Assembly: GCF_019320115.1 (NCBI RefSeq)
Contig: NC_089598.1
Span: 28,067,491-28,131,490 of the forward strand
Length of the DNA stretch: 64,000 bases
Origin: Miscanthus floridulus
Taxonomy: Eukaryota; Streptophyta; Magnoliopsida; Poales; Poaceae
Direction of reading: 5' to 3'
Shown here: one piece after another, positions 45,061 to 55,382 of the stretch
How the letters are laid out: every line of letters starts with the position of its first letter
Numbering within the stretch: position 1 is the stretch's first letter
Program-made: the position numbers and the translations under genes
Notes under the pieces: model-generated
Database searches by the model: none
What the model was told of the DNA's origin: nothing
Seen by the model: only the letters and a program-made list of their open reading frames with translations

Positions 45061-45506
45061 ACTTCTTCCACCTCTAGTCATTTAGACCGACCTGAACAGA
45101 AAAGTGCTCACTTTCTCTCTTCTCCATTGGTGAACTTGAGCTCCCAAGCATTTCTTTGTGATTTCCCCATCAATCCTTGAGAGAAAAGGCTTCAAAACTC
45201 GATTAGAGAGTAGATCCACTAATTTCCAAAGTCTAAGAGCACTTGGTTTATGTTTTAGCTAGTGGATTGTGTTTGTTACTCTTGGAGCTTGCTCCTAGCT
45301 GGCTAGAGCATCGCCCGTGGAGCTTGCCAACTTGTGTGGCAGCCCCAGAAGGTTTGTAACCATCTCTTGAAGCTCATAAACTCAAGTTTTGGCTCGGCAG
45401 TGCCGTGGGCTCAGAGTGATAGTGCCGCGAGTTGAATTTGATGTTTGCTCAAGTTTTGTTTTAATAGGTCTATTCTCCCCCCTCTAGGCTAACTAGAGAT
45501 CCTACA
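45061..45506 (+). repeat. 3' part of the Copia fragment 5' LTR
   Basis: Matches the solo LTR from 41728 to 42532 with an internal deletion, and ends GATCCTACA. Confidence 0.85.
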
Positions 45507-45508
45507 AG

Positions 45509-45520
45509 TGGTATCAAAGC
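45509..45520 (+). other. Primer binding site of the Copia fragment
   Basis: TGGTATCAAAGC differs by one base from the tRNA-Met complement TGGTATCAGAGC and lies two bases after the LTR. Confidence 0.8.
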
Positions 45521-45554
45521 GAGGTTACCTCTTGTACGCTTCACCACATGAGGT

Positions 45555-48420
45555 ATGGAGCCTAGAGGAGTATCTAGTGGTGTGAAGCCCGTTGACATCG
45601 ATTCGAAGGACATGAGCTTACATGACACCGATAGTAGCGAGCTCAATGCCTCTACTGCGAGCAACACCATACTCCCACAGCTAGAGGCAACCGATGCCAA
45701 GAAAGCTCAAAATGAAGAAGAAAGAAGAAAAAGAAAGGCAGCTAGAAAAGCAAAACGAGAAGCAAGAGAAAAAAGAAGGAGCAAGAAAGGCTAGAAGACA
45801 GGAAGCAAAGAAAAGAAGAAAGAAAGCTCAAGAGAGAAGCAAGAAGAAAAAGAAGAGAAGCTAGGAAGAAGAAAGAAGAGGAAGAAAAAATAACCAATGC
45901 ATCATCAAATAACATTACAAGTAGTTTCGAAGATAGAGATGATGATGAGTGCTACCAAGTGACCAAGGGGGGGCAAGAAGGAGAAGAAAGGAAAGGGCAA
46001 AGCCGACTCCAATAACAAATATGCCGCCATATCCTTTAACTATTCTTCTATGTCTATGACTAACCATGATCGAAGGTCTTTCATCAATGTGCTCGTGGGC
46101 AAGTTACCTCATTTTGATGGGACTAACTTTGCCAAGTGGAAGCACTTGATGAGAGCCTATCTTATAGGTCTTCACCCTGACATTTGGGAGGTTGTTTTGT
46201 AATGGATTTGAGTCACCGGTTGATCCCAAGAATCCAACTCTAGATGAAATGTGAATTATTCATCTCAATGGTCAAGCCACAAGTGTTTTGCTTAGTGCTT
46301 TGGATGGTGATGAGTACAATAGAGTGATGGGTGTTGATGTTGCCAACTAAATATGGGACACCTAGAACCTTGCACATGAAGGGATTGACAAAGTGAGGAA
46401 GGCAAGAATTGAGTTGTTGATGGCCAAGCTCAACTGGTTCATGATCTTGGATGGAGAAGGGCCACAAGAGATATTTAATAGGTTGATGGTGATTGTCGGC
46501 AAGATTAGAGGCTATGGTGGTGATGAGCTAGATTATCACAAGGTAGTGAAGATTATGTCGGAAGCTTATTCACCTAGAAATAAGACCATGGTGAATCTAA
46601 TTAGAGATAAGAAGAAGTTTGAGTACTTCACACCAAATGTTGTACTTGGGAGGATCTTGACCTTTAACATGCAAAGAGAAGAAGCAAATGAGAGGAAGAA
46701 GCTTGGTGAGTTGCAAGCAAAGATAGATGGCATGAAGATAAAGTTTGTAGCTCTCAAAGCCAACAAAGCAAGCTTCAGCAAGCAAGCCAAAAGCAATCAA
46801 GCAAGTCCAAGAGCAAGTAGAGACTACATCATCCTCAAGTGAAGATGAAAATGATGATGAACATTATAAAAAGGTTGATGATGTTGCTCTCTTCATGAAG
46901 AGATTTCAAAAGGGACTAAAGAAGCAAGGCAACAAGATAGTGAAGAGAAAGTTTTCAAACAATAAGAAGAGGATATGCTACAATTATGGTAGCACCGAGG
47001 ACTTCATTGCCAAGTGTCCATTTGAGATCAAAGACAACAAGTACAAGAAGGACAAGAAAGAAGAGAAGACCGACTGTAGAAAGAGCAAGAAGTACATGGG
47101 AGAAGCTCACATTTGGTGTGAATGGGACTCAACTAGAGAGAGCTCAAGTGAAGAGGATGAGAAGATTGCAACCGTAGCTATTCATAAGCCATCCTCTACA
47201 CCAAGGCTCTTCAACATGTCCGATGATGACTACTACTCCCCTCACATTTGTCTCATGGAAAAGAGTGAGAAGGTAAAATCAAAAGCCAAACCTCCTCCAC
47301 CTTTTATTGATATCTCTAGTAGTGATATTAGTGATAGCTCTAGTGATGATGGATCTAGTGATGAAGAAATTAACTTAATAACTAAAAATTTAGATGGAAA
47401 GACCAAATTGTTCATCACTAAGCTAATGGAGGATTTAGAGAGTGTCCAAGCTGAGCTAGAATCAAAGAGGAGACTCTTATTCAACAAGAGGATCTCTACA
47501 TTGCTAGCAAGGATGCTCTTGCATTATAGAGAAGTGAGGTGGAATCCTTGCGTAAGGCCTTGGCCAAAGAGCAAGAGGGCCATGCTATCACACAGAAAGC
47601 ATATAATGCTCTCAAGAAAAAGTATTGTGACTTGGATGAAAAGTACAAAGAACTTGAGATGCAATATGGTATTCTTTGGGATAGCAACTCATATCCCACT
47701 AAAGCAAAGGAAGAATCTACTCCCTCTACTAGCCAAGGTTGTGGAAAATGTTATAATCTCAATTTGAATGCCTATTCCACTAACCTTACAGATATGGAGG
47801 CTATGAGAAAGGAGATTGCTAGGCTCAATGAGATCATTGGAAAAGGGTGCATGGATGTCAAGGCCTAAACCAATGACAAGAAGAAGGATGAACCAAAAGT
47901 GCCACAATATAAGAAAGGAAGGCATCCCTCAATCAAGCATGGGCTCAGACACACAAAAGGAGCCAAGACAAATGGAAGAAAGATAGTGAATGACTATGAA
48001 TATGTGCAATTTGAGAGGAAGGGTAGAATTGGTGTAGAGCAGCCTACACAGACCACGGTAGTGCAGCGTCCTAGAGCGGCAGTGCCACGCCCTGCAAAAA
48101 TGGGAAGGCTACCAATTCTATTCCTAATCCGACTAAGCCCATGAAGAAAGTGTTCAGCAAAAGCAGGTTTCCTAGAATCCAAAGGAATCAATATGGGGCA
48201 CTAAGAACAAGTATGTTTATCAACCGAAGACCCATGCACCTTGATAAAGCTTGACATCATGCTTCGTATTAAGGAACAATAGCAGTGGTCAAGTGGTTGC
48301 AAAATATGTTGGAAAGGAAACCAACATATATAGGAACACTTCTATTTGGGTTCCTAAGTTTCTTGTGACTAACATGCAAGGCCTCATGTCAAGTTGGGGA
48401 CCTAAATCTAGCAACTAAAT
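45555..48420 (+). pseudogene. Gag region of the Copia fragment
   Basis: Starts MEPRGVSSGVKPVDIDSKDM at 45555. A Lys/Arg/Glu-rich stretch is followed by SFINVLVGKLPHFDGTNFAK and AKWKHLMRAYLIGLHPDIWE at 46080-46200 (UBN2-type gag). The zinc knuckle at ~46975 reads CYNYGSTEDFIAKC, with the second Cys and the His lost. Coiled-coil frames (46895-47870) continue to protease. There are many stops and frameshifts. Confidence 0.75.
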
Positions 48421-48458
48421 TTGTTTTGCAGGCATAGTCCTCCGGTGGATCGAGTTGG

Positions 48459-49845
48459 GTGCTTGATAGTGGATGTACAAATCATATGACCGGAGAAAGG
48501 AGTATGTTCTCATCATATTTCCCAATGATGCACTCAAACAAAAATATTGTCTTTAGAGACAATTCAAAGGGGGATGTGATTAGTCTTGGTAAAGTTGCTA
48601 TAACCGTTGAGCATTCAATTATAAATGTTTTACATGTTGATTCATTGAGTTACAATTTGTTGTCTGTTTCTCAATTGTGTGAGATGGGCTACAATTGTCT
48701 CTTTATGGATAAGGGTGTAGAAGTCTTTAGAAGGGAGGATTCCTCTATTGTTTTTATGAGTCAATTAAAGAATAAGCTTTACCTAGTTGATTTCAACAAA
48801 AGTAAAGCTAAGCTTGAGACTTGTTTAGTAGCAAAATCTAGCATGGGTTGGCTTTGACATCGCTGACTAGCCCATGTTGGGATGAGGAACTTGGTCAAAA
48901 CTTCTAAAAGATGAACACATCCTAGGACTAACAAATGATCACTTTGAGAAAGATAGGATTTATAGCGCTTGTCAAGCCAGAAAGCAAGTCGGTGTACCTC
49001 ACCCACTAAAGAGCATCATGACCACCGAGCAATCATTGGAGCTAATTCACATGGATCTCTTTGGACCGATCACCTACCTAAGTCTCAGGGATAACAAATA
49101 TGGTCTTGTTATTATTGATGATTATTCCTGTTTCACTTGGGTATTCTTTTTTATGACAAATGCCAAGTTCAAGAAGAGGTGAAGTATTTGTTAGAAGAGC
49201 ACAAAAGGAGTTCGGTCTCCCAGTCAAGAAAGTGAGAAGTGATAATGGGACCGAATTTAAGGATACTCTTGTTGAAGAGTTTCTTGATGAAGAGGGCATC
49301 AAGCATGAGTTTTCACCTCCATACACCCCTAAATAAAATGGTATAGTAGAGAGGAAGAACCGAATACTCATTGACATGGCAAGGACAATGCTAGATGAGT
49401 ACAAGACGCTAGACCTCTTTTGGTGCGACGTCGTCAACACCGCTTGCCATGCCATCAACCACCTCTACCTACACAAGAAGTTGAAGAAAACTTCATATGA
49501 GCTTCTAACTGTTAACAAACCAAAGGTGTCTTACTTTAGAGTATTTGGGTGTAAGTGTTTCATACTTAACAAGAAAACCCAAAACCTCTAAGTTTGCACC
49601 TAAAGTTGATAAAGATTTTCTTCTTGGTTATGGATCAAATGAGCATGCCTACCGTGTTTTCAACAAAACCTTAGGGAGAGTTGAGATTGAGGTAGATGTG
49701 TCATTTGATGAATCTAATGGCTCTCAAGTAGAGCAAGTTGATTCAAGTGTTGTAGGAAAGGAGGATCCACCATGTGAAGCAATCAATCAACTAGCTATTG
49801 GTGATATTAGACCACAAGAAGTTCAAGTCACTAAAGTGGATTTGA
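48459..49845 (+). pseudogene. Protease and integrase of the Copia fragment
   Basis: WVLDSGCTNHMTG at ~48455 holds the DSG protease motif. The pre-integrase zinc region (48890-49010) ends with IYSACQARKQVGVPHPLKS. The integrase core has HMDLFGP (~49050), RSDNGTEF (~49235) and GIVERKNR (~49340), so the triad residues are present, but a frameshift near 49180 and a TAA near 49335 break it. The sequence ends before RT. Confidence 0.8.
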
Positions 49846-50327
49846 CCCAATTTAGAATTTGACCCATAAAAGCCATGTGCATTTTAATAAGATATGGTAG
49901 AAAGTTTAGTACCAATGAGGCTAAATAAGAGGAGGGTGTTAGGCGCCCCCATATATAGCAGCTCCTACCCCCTCCCTAGAGCCATCCTGAAACCCTAATT
50001 CATAACCTCATTCCAAGATCAGGGCATCAAGAGAAGATTAGTCCTTTATGGGATCTAGTCTTCTAAATAAAAATATTGAGTTAGAGAGTGAGAGAAGAGT
50101 TTGGAGGAAGTATCGGCCTATCGGTGCTACCTCTATGGCTTGTACTTTGGCAAATCTAGGGTTCTCCAAGTCTACATCTGAGATACCTATGGTAATTGAT
50201 TTCTATTTAAAGTTAGTTTCGTGCTCTTTTGTTCACGGGTTCATAGTTCTTTTGAGTGCTCTACTCCTTGTTAGATCTCTGGATTAGAGTAGTAATCGTT
50301 AGCATAAGCGTGGTGCTTAGGCTATCG
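49846..50327 (+). repeat. Right copy of the 485-bp direct repeat
   Basis: Starts CCCAATTTAGAATTTG and ends GTGGTGCTTAGGCTATCG, then continues into the remaining LTR (GCTACCTGTGTTTGCTCC). Confidence 0.88.
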
Positions 50328-50708
50328 GCTACCTGTGTTTGCTCCCTATTTCTTGGTTGTGTGGTAGTAGCTGGAGGTGATAGCCCCATCTATCCTTTGT
50401 AGTCCACACCGAATTGAGCAGGTTCTGAACTTAGTAGGACCATAGTTGGGCCGGTAGAGTTATCTATTAGTGGTGCTTTACCTTCTAAGCGGTGTCCCAA
50501 AGTGAACACTAGAATCATAAGCCTTGCTTTGCATAGGGTCATAACCATAAGAATCCTCTCTACTCATACATTAAACCTTGATTGCTATCCCTAGACAAAC
50601 TAGTTGTTAGATGACATACACATGTTTTCCTATGGATACGATACTCGATAATACTCCGGGTGAAAACTACTTCGATACCCATGCGCTTCCACAGATGTCA
50701 ATAGTACA

Positions 50709-51801
50709 AATAGAATTTGCTATGATTTTGTTCTAGGAGAGACTAGACATCCGGAGTTTTCAATTTCAAAAAATGCTAAAATTCAAAGTTCCTCAATGAT
50801 TATGAATACCTACCAAGGCCATATGACATGATTCAAATTCAAATCTTAGTCATATGCTACTTATTATTGCATTGAGCTTTGTGAAATTGTTGTGACCCTT
50901 GTTGAGATTCTTGTCATGCACCCATGATCAAGACACACATATACCCACAAATAAATTGCTAGCTCTTGCACTGTTACGCAAAAAACATGATTTTCCGTCC
51001 ACTAAATAATTACTCCATCAATGTTTCGTGAGTCTCTCTCTAAAGTTTCGTATGCCAAAAAGAATAATATGGGCTATGCTAAAAAAAGAAGGAAAATAAA
51101 AGAAAAGTATCCATGCCAAAAGGCATGAGAGAAAAAAATGCATGCCAAAGAGCATGAAGAAAAGAAAAAAAAAGAAAGAAATAAAGATAGCCCATACTTT
51201 CAAATAAAAGGCATTCTCCAAAAAGAGAGATTCATGATTCAAAGGAGTATAAAAATATTTTAGAATTAGGAATTTATAAAAATTCCACACACTTGCATGT
51301 CTTGGTCAAAGTGTATGACTTGGATCTCCTTGAGGTCCGGTTTTTGACTTAGCAAAATATGCGATGCAAGTATGCCTCCATTTCATACCTACCCAAAACT
51401 CCACAAAAAAGCCTTTAGTGATAGGATGAAAAAGAAGGCAATCAAATGCCTTGGTGAGATTTCATACACATTGAGTGATCGAGAGAATCATTTGAGGAAC
51501 TTACTTTTATTTTGTAAAACTCATAAAACCTTCGAATAAACAGTTGATCAAGGAATGAATGATTCGTGATTCTGTTATAACTATTCTATCTTGCAACCGC
51601 CCAAGAACTTGGAAAAGCTATAAGCCCCACGAGGATCAAGGTAAAGGGTGGATAAAAATGCCAACTTATTTGAATTGTGGAGAAATACTTTGTTATAGGC
51701 ATGGCACTTATGAAATATACTTGGCATAGTAGCAACTCCTAATCAACAACTAAGTACTGAACTATTTGCTTAGGATGAGCAAAGGTTAAGCTTGGGTAAT
51801 T
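50709..51801 (+). other. Athila 3' untranslated region and polypurine tract
   Basis: AT-rich, with short repeats CATGCCAAAAGGCATGAG and CATGCCAAAGAGCATGAAG near 51110-51160. AAGGTTAAGCTTGGGTAATT at 51782-51801 precedes the 3' LTR and corresponds to the Athila polypurine tract. No ORF is supported. Confidence 0.6.
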
Positions 51802-53394
51802 TGTTAGCGATCCTTAACGACCATATCTAACCGCCAATTAATATCCAAAATAGGAGAAATAAATAAACTTTTGACACATGCATTTACTATTGATATATTA
51901 CCACATGTATTGGATACTTAGTGTTTTACAGGACATACATATGAAATACATGGGAATATGATCAAAAGGCGCAACACAGGAAAGAGTAAAGTAGAAAAGC
52001 ACAAAGGAGCTAAGCAAAAGCCCACCTACATGCAAAAACTAGGCCGAGCACCACCGAGGAAGCAACCCCAGGCCTAGCCAGTAGCCCACCAGAGCAAGGC
52101 GATGGCGAGTGGGGCTAGCCCTAGTGCGGCCGCACCAAGGGTGCACCCATACCCCGACCACTGCCTGTTGGGCCCACCTTGCTCCAGCGGTTACATGGCG
52201 CATGCAAAGGCGACTTAGGGTGGTTTCCTAATTTACTAGGGCCAAACCGACCTCCAACTTTGTATAAAAAGAGGAGTGGTGCTCACCTTTCAACACACCT
52301 CATTTGGAGCCAAACACCTCACACCTCTTGTAATCTTTTACTTTTAGTAGTACTTTTGGAGCTAGCAAAGCTATCAAGGAGAGCTTGACTCCTTGGAAGA
52401 GAGAAATCCTAGTATGAATACTATGAAGGATTCTTCCAAAGTGTTGCTCTCATATCTTCAATATAGTAGTGCATATGAACTAGAGTATAGTCTACATGTT
52501 ATAATCATGACATATGAACTAGCATATAGTTTCTATGCTATGAGCTTGACATGTAGAACTCTATGCTTAAACATTCATATAACTTGTATGATTAGAAGTA
52601 GAGCTAAGTTGAGGTGGCGGTTCATCGTGCCTTCAGGTGTGCCCTTGTCCTATGCTTGTCGATCCATAGGGTTGGAGTCCTAGGGGGATGTGGGTAGTTT
52701 TTGTGTAATCGAGCAAGGAGCCAGGTACATGGGAACCTATGAATACATTTCCTACTCCATGGTTGAGGGGTAGGTGGCAGGTGGTGACTGCCCTGTTTGT
52801 CCCTCATAATCCCCCACGTTTGGGTAGGATATAGGAGTCTAAATTGTCACGAGGTTGCTGGCAGACCAGTACTCAGTGGCCTCTGGACCTATCTCACACT
52901 TAGGTCTAGTTCTAACCATGTAGTTTATATGATCATCGACTGTTCATTGCATGGCTATATTAGAACATGCCTGCTCCACTTAGGAACATTCTTTTATTCT
53001 TTGTTTTTCTTTTATCCTTGAGGTTGGCCCAGATGTATGTCCACTATCCTTGAAATACTATTTTTACCCCTATCATAGACTATTGGTTTACTATGCAAGT
53101 ATGTAATCTTGTTCATATCCATGCTAGACTCTTACACCTTGCCTTCCTTTGGGGAAATATAAATAACGATACCCTAAATACTTTTAGGTGAAATGCTACA
53201 ACAATAGATCCATACACTTATGGATACTTTCTGTAATCGTTAAGAACTATCGTGTTAGTGTTCCTTGGTGGCATCACTAAGATTTATCCAAATCTTAGTG
53301 ATGGTGTTAAGAAATGCCAACAGACATTTCTAGTGTCATTGCCAGGAATAGATTACATCTCCATACTTGGTGATTGCACTAACAAAAGCCAACA
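51802..53394 (+). repeat. 3' LTR of the Athila element
   Basis: Pairs with 34258-35840. TATA sequence TGTATAAAAAGAGG lies near 52261. Ends AAGCCAACA. Confidence 0.88.
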
Positions 53395-53790
53395 CCAGCC
53401 ATATGTTCAATCCACTATGGTAGACAGAACAACTCAGAAGCTGCCATTTAGATTCTATAGCCCATACAAGATACTTTAGCAAGTTCGCAAAGTTACATAC
53501 AAATTGGACCTTCCACTTGGGGCTAAGATTCATCTAGTAGTCAATGTTTCTTAGCTTAAGATGCAAGTGCCTCCTGCTATTGGGCTAATCAATGATTTGT
53601 CTTTAGTATCTACTGATCCTTTGTAGCTTCGGGTTCTAGTTAAGGTGCTAAACCATCGTATGGTCATTCGAGGAGCAACTGTGATATTGCGAGTGTTGAT
53701 TTAGTGGGAATGTTGGCCAGAATCTATGGCCATCTGGGAAGATGAACACTGGATCAAGAAGAAGTTTCCATCTGGACTAGCTTGAGGACA
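53395..53790 (+). pseudogene. Reina integrase C-terminus and chromodomain
   Basis: Continues the frame cut at 34252: PYVQSTMVDRTTQKLPFRFY, YKLDLPLGAKIHLVV, then a chromodomain-like end with RMVIRGATVI and WEDEHWIKKKFPS. Stops at 53477, 53551, 53624 and 53702 interrupt it. The chromodomain would direct insertion to modified chromatin. Confidence 0.8.
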
Positions 53791-53814
53791 AGCTATGTTT
53801 CAAGGGTAGGAGAA

Positions 53815-54124
53815 TGTTATGAGTACAAATAGGTATGGGCTTTTGCCTTGGGCCTCGGCCTTGTAATAAGTCTAGGCCTCAGCTTGTTAGCTCTTAGGTG
53901 GTGAGATGTAAGCCGGTGCTGCGATGATATAAGCAGGCGTCTAGTCTCTGAACAGGGTAACGTAGAATAGAGTCATTTCCTAACTGACAAACGACCTTTG
54001 TTACCATACCCGCCCATGGGTTCCTGTCGTGTTCTTCCACCCTCCAACTCTGTTCTTGCTATTCTATCCTAGATTCCTGCTACTCCCAATTGAAATTCCC
54101 TTCTAGTTATCGGTTCTCATAACA
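53815..54124 (+). repeat. 3' LTR of the Reina element
   Basis: 310 bp, preceded by the purine tract CAAGGGTAGGAGAA (53801-53814). Followed by the CCCTG duplication. Confidence 0.9.
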
Positions 54125-54129
54125 CCCTG

Positions 54130-54145
54130 GCCCATATATCCAACA
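54130..54145 (-). repeat. Remaining end of small LTR copy 1
   Basis: GCCCATATATCCAACA matches the end of the solo LTR at 61054 (GCCCATATATTCGACA), completing the LTR that starts at 28002. Confidence 0.7.
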
Positions 54146-54560
54146 CTAGAAAAATATGAAGTTGTTACTCAAGTATAGGACCCAAACATTCATGTTTAAC
54201 TAACACTCTAGACTCGATAGGGAAGTTATGGCTCAATAAGAAAAGAAACAGGGTACTAAATATTATTGCTTTAGCTGTATTATGGAGCTTGTGAAAACTT
54301 AGAAATGATTTGTGTTTCTAGAGAGCTAGATTGATATATTCTTGGACAAGGTGGCGCAATGGCTCAAAATTGGCTAATTCTGTGTTAGGAAAACAATCAA
54401 GCTTCACTAAAAGGAAAAATAACACCCTTATGCTTGCACCTACTGGTCCAAGATGGGAAATGAAAAGGGACAGAACAAAAGTTACAGATTTGTCAATGAA
54501 TAGCCTATCCATGATGGAATCCACATCTAGTTCTCGTGCTCAATCGTGAAGCTAATGCAC
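54146..54560 (+). pseudogene. LINE retrotransposon remnant (zf-RVT end)
   Basis: Around 54265-54370 a plus-strand frame reads VLWSL, stop, KLRNDLCF, stop, RARLIYSWTRW. This is like the zinc-binding C-terminal end of plant LINE reverse transcriptases (LWxxWKLRNDLCFQ). Two stops replace Trp and Gln. Only this end is visible. Confidence 0.5.
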
Positions 54561-55382
54561 TCTCTTTTTTTGAGTGGAGCATTTAAGCACTGGCTAGGCC
54601 TTCGACCTCAGAGCAGAGCGCATAATGTAAGAGCTCAAATATGTAGTAACCTATGAAGAGTGGTGGTATGCTCTAGCGAGGATTCTACAAATAAAATAAA
54701 TAATGCCACCGTTCATAGTTTGGGAGTTGAGATTAAAAAATCAAGATCAACAAAGCTCCCTCATCAAACACTGTACCTCAAATGCTCAATTAAAGTAGAG
54801 AGGTCCAGGAATATCCACTCATCCCATCCTTACTGGTCTTACATCTTATGCTCTCCTATGCCCAAATTAGCCCTTACTCCTTCCATCACCCCACGCCTCC
54901 CCAGTAGACTGTCCTTTCCTGCCACGATCTCCATGACGAGCTACGACCATTCTCCACAGCACCAAAACCTTATAGCTAGCAAGCGACCTTTTCCACCATG
55001 GTCAGTATGAGCAGGTAGGGGGCCTTTGCAACACTAGTTCTCAATGCTACCATTCCACTTGCCGCATAGGGACCATGGCACCACCCCTTCCCCTCGCATT
55101 TCCTAGGATTGTTCTCTAGCTTCTAAATTGAAACAAAAGTAGAACACCCTTGGAGGCAAGTGGTGGAACAAAAGTGCAACAAGTACAATTTGGGGTGATC
55201 TTTATCTCAAAAACCCTAGGACATGTGAGCTAGAGCAGATCTACCTTTGGTGTTGTGTAATCACTATTAATAGTTTCAGACATTGGTGAGAGTTTTGTTG
55301 AGAGGTTTGGTCCGATTTTGGTGTTGGATGGTCATAGTTGGGCTTAGAACTATTGAGAGAAAGTTGGTCTCAACTATTCCAG
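54561..55382. other. Unassigned sequence
   Basis: Weakly C-rich between 54780 and 55090. A 116-residue frame (54660-55010) has no recognisable motif. I see no feature that I can support. Confidence 0.4.

Larger units (their letters stand above)
45061..49845 (+). mobile_element. Truncated SIRE-type Copia element
   Basis: It begins abruptly within the LTR (45061) and ends abruptly after integrase (49845), with no RT, RNase H or 3' LTR. The order LTR end, tRNA-Met primer site, gag, protease, integrase proves Ty1/copia. Both junctions fall in the 485-bp repeat of the host LTR and there is no 5-bp duplication at its ends. Confidence 0.85.
44262..50703 (+). mobile_element. Athila-like LTR structure carrying a Copia fragment
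   Basis: Ends TGTTGAC and GTCAATA (GTCAACA with one transition) are inverted. GTACA at 44257-44261 and 50704-50708 is a perfect target duplication. Outside the central Copia fragment it is LTR sequence with a TATA-like CCCCATATATAGCAG near 44680. A 485-bp part is present twice, on each side of the Copia fragment (44576-45060 and 49846-50327). It is therefore either a solo LTR altered by a patch insertion or two truncated LTRs of one element. Confidence 0.8.
34258..53394 (+). mobile_element. Pol-less Athila-type Ty3/gypsy element nested in Reina integrase
   Basis: LTRs 34258-35840 (1583 bp) and 51802-53394 (1593 bp) start TGTTGGCGGTCC or TGTTAGCGATCC and end GCCAACA. CTAGC (34253-34257) and CCAGC (53395-53399) form a 5-bp target duplication with one change. 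A TGGCGCC-type primer site follows the 5' LTR. Inside are an Athila-type gag and the Athila ORF, but no protease, RT, RNase H or integrase of its own. Later insertions (two solo LTRs and an LTR with a Copia fragment) enlarge it to 19 kb. By eye the LTRs differ by around 10%, mostly transitions. Confidence 0.88.
28482..54124 (+). mobile_element. Reina-type chromovirus (Ty3/gypsy) retrotransposon, split by nested insertions
   Basis: LTRs of ~285-310 bp start TGTTATGAGTAC and end CTCATAACA. A perfect 5-bp target duplication CCCTG lies at 28477-28481 and 54125-54129. Gag, protease, RT, RNase H and integrase follow in gypsy order, and a chromodomain closes pol. Short LTRs plus an integrase chromodomain fit the Reina lineage. 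Removing the nested fold-back MULE (28627-29731) and Athila element (34258-53394) leaves about 5.4 kb, the normal Reina length. All ORFs are broken. Confidence 0.9.

Noticed and set aside
54660..55010. 116-residue plus-strand ORF as host gene
   Set aside because: No recognisable domain, no start or splice context, surrounded by LINE and LTR remnants.
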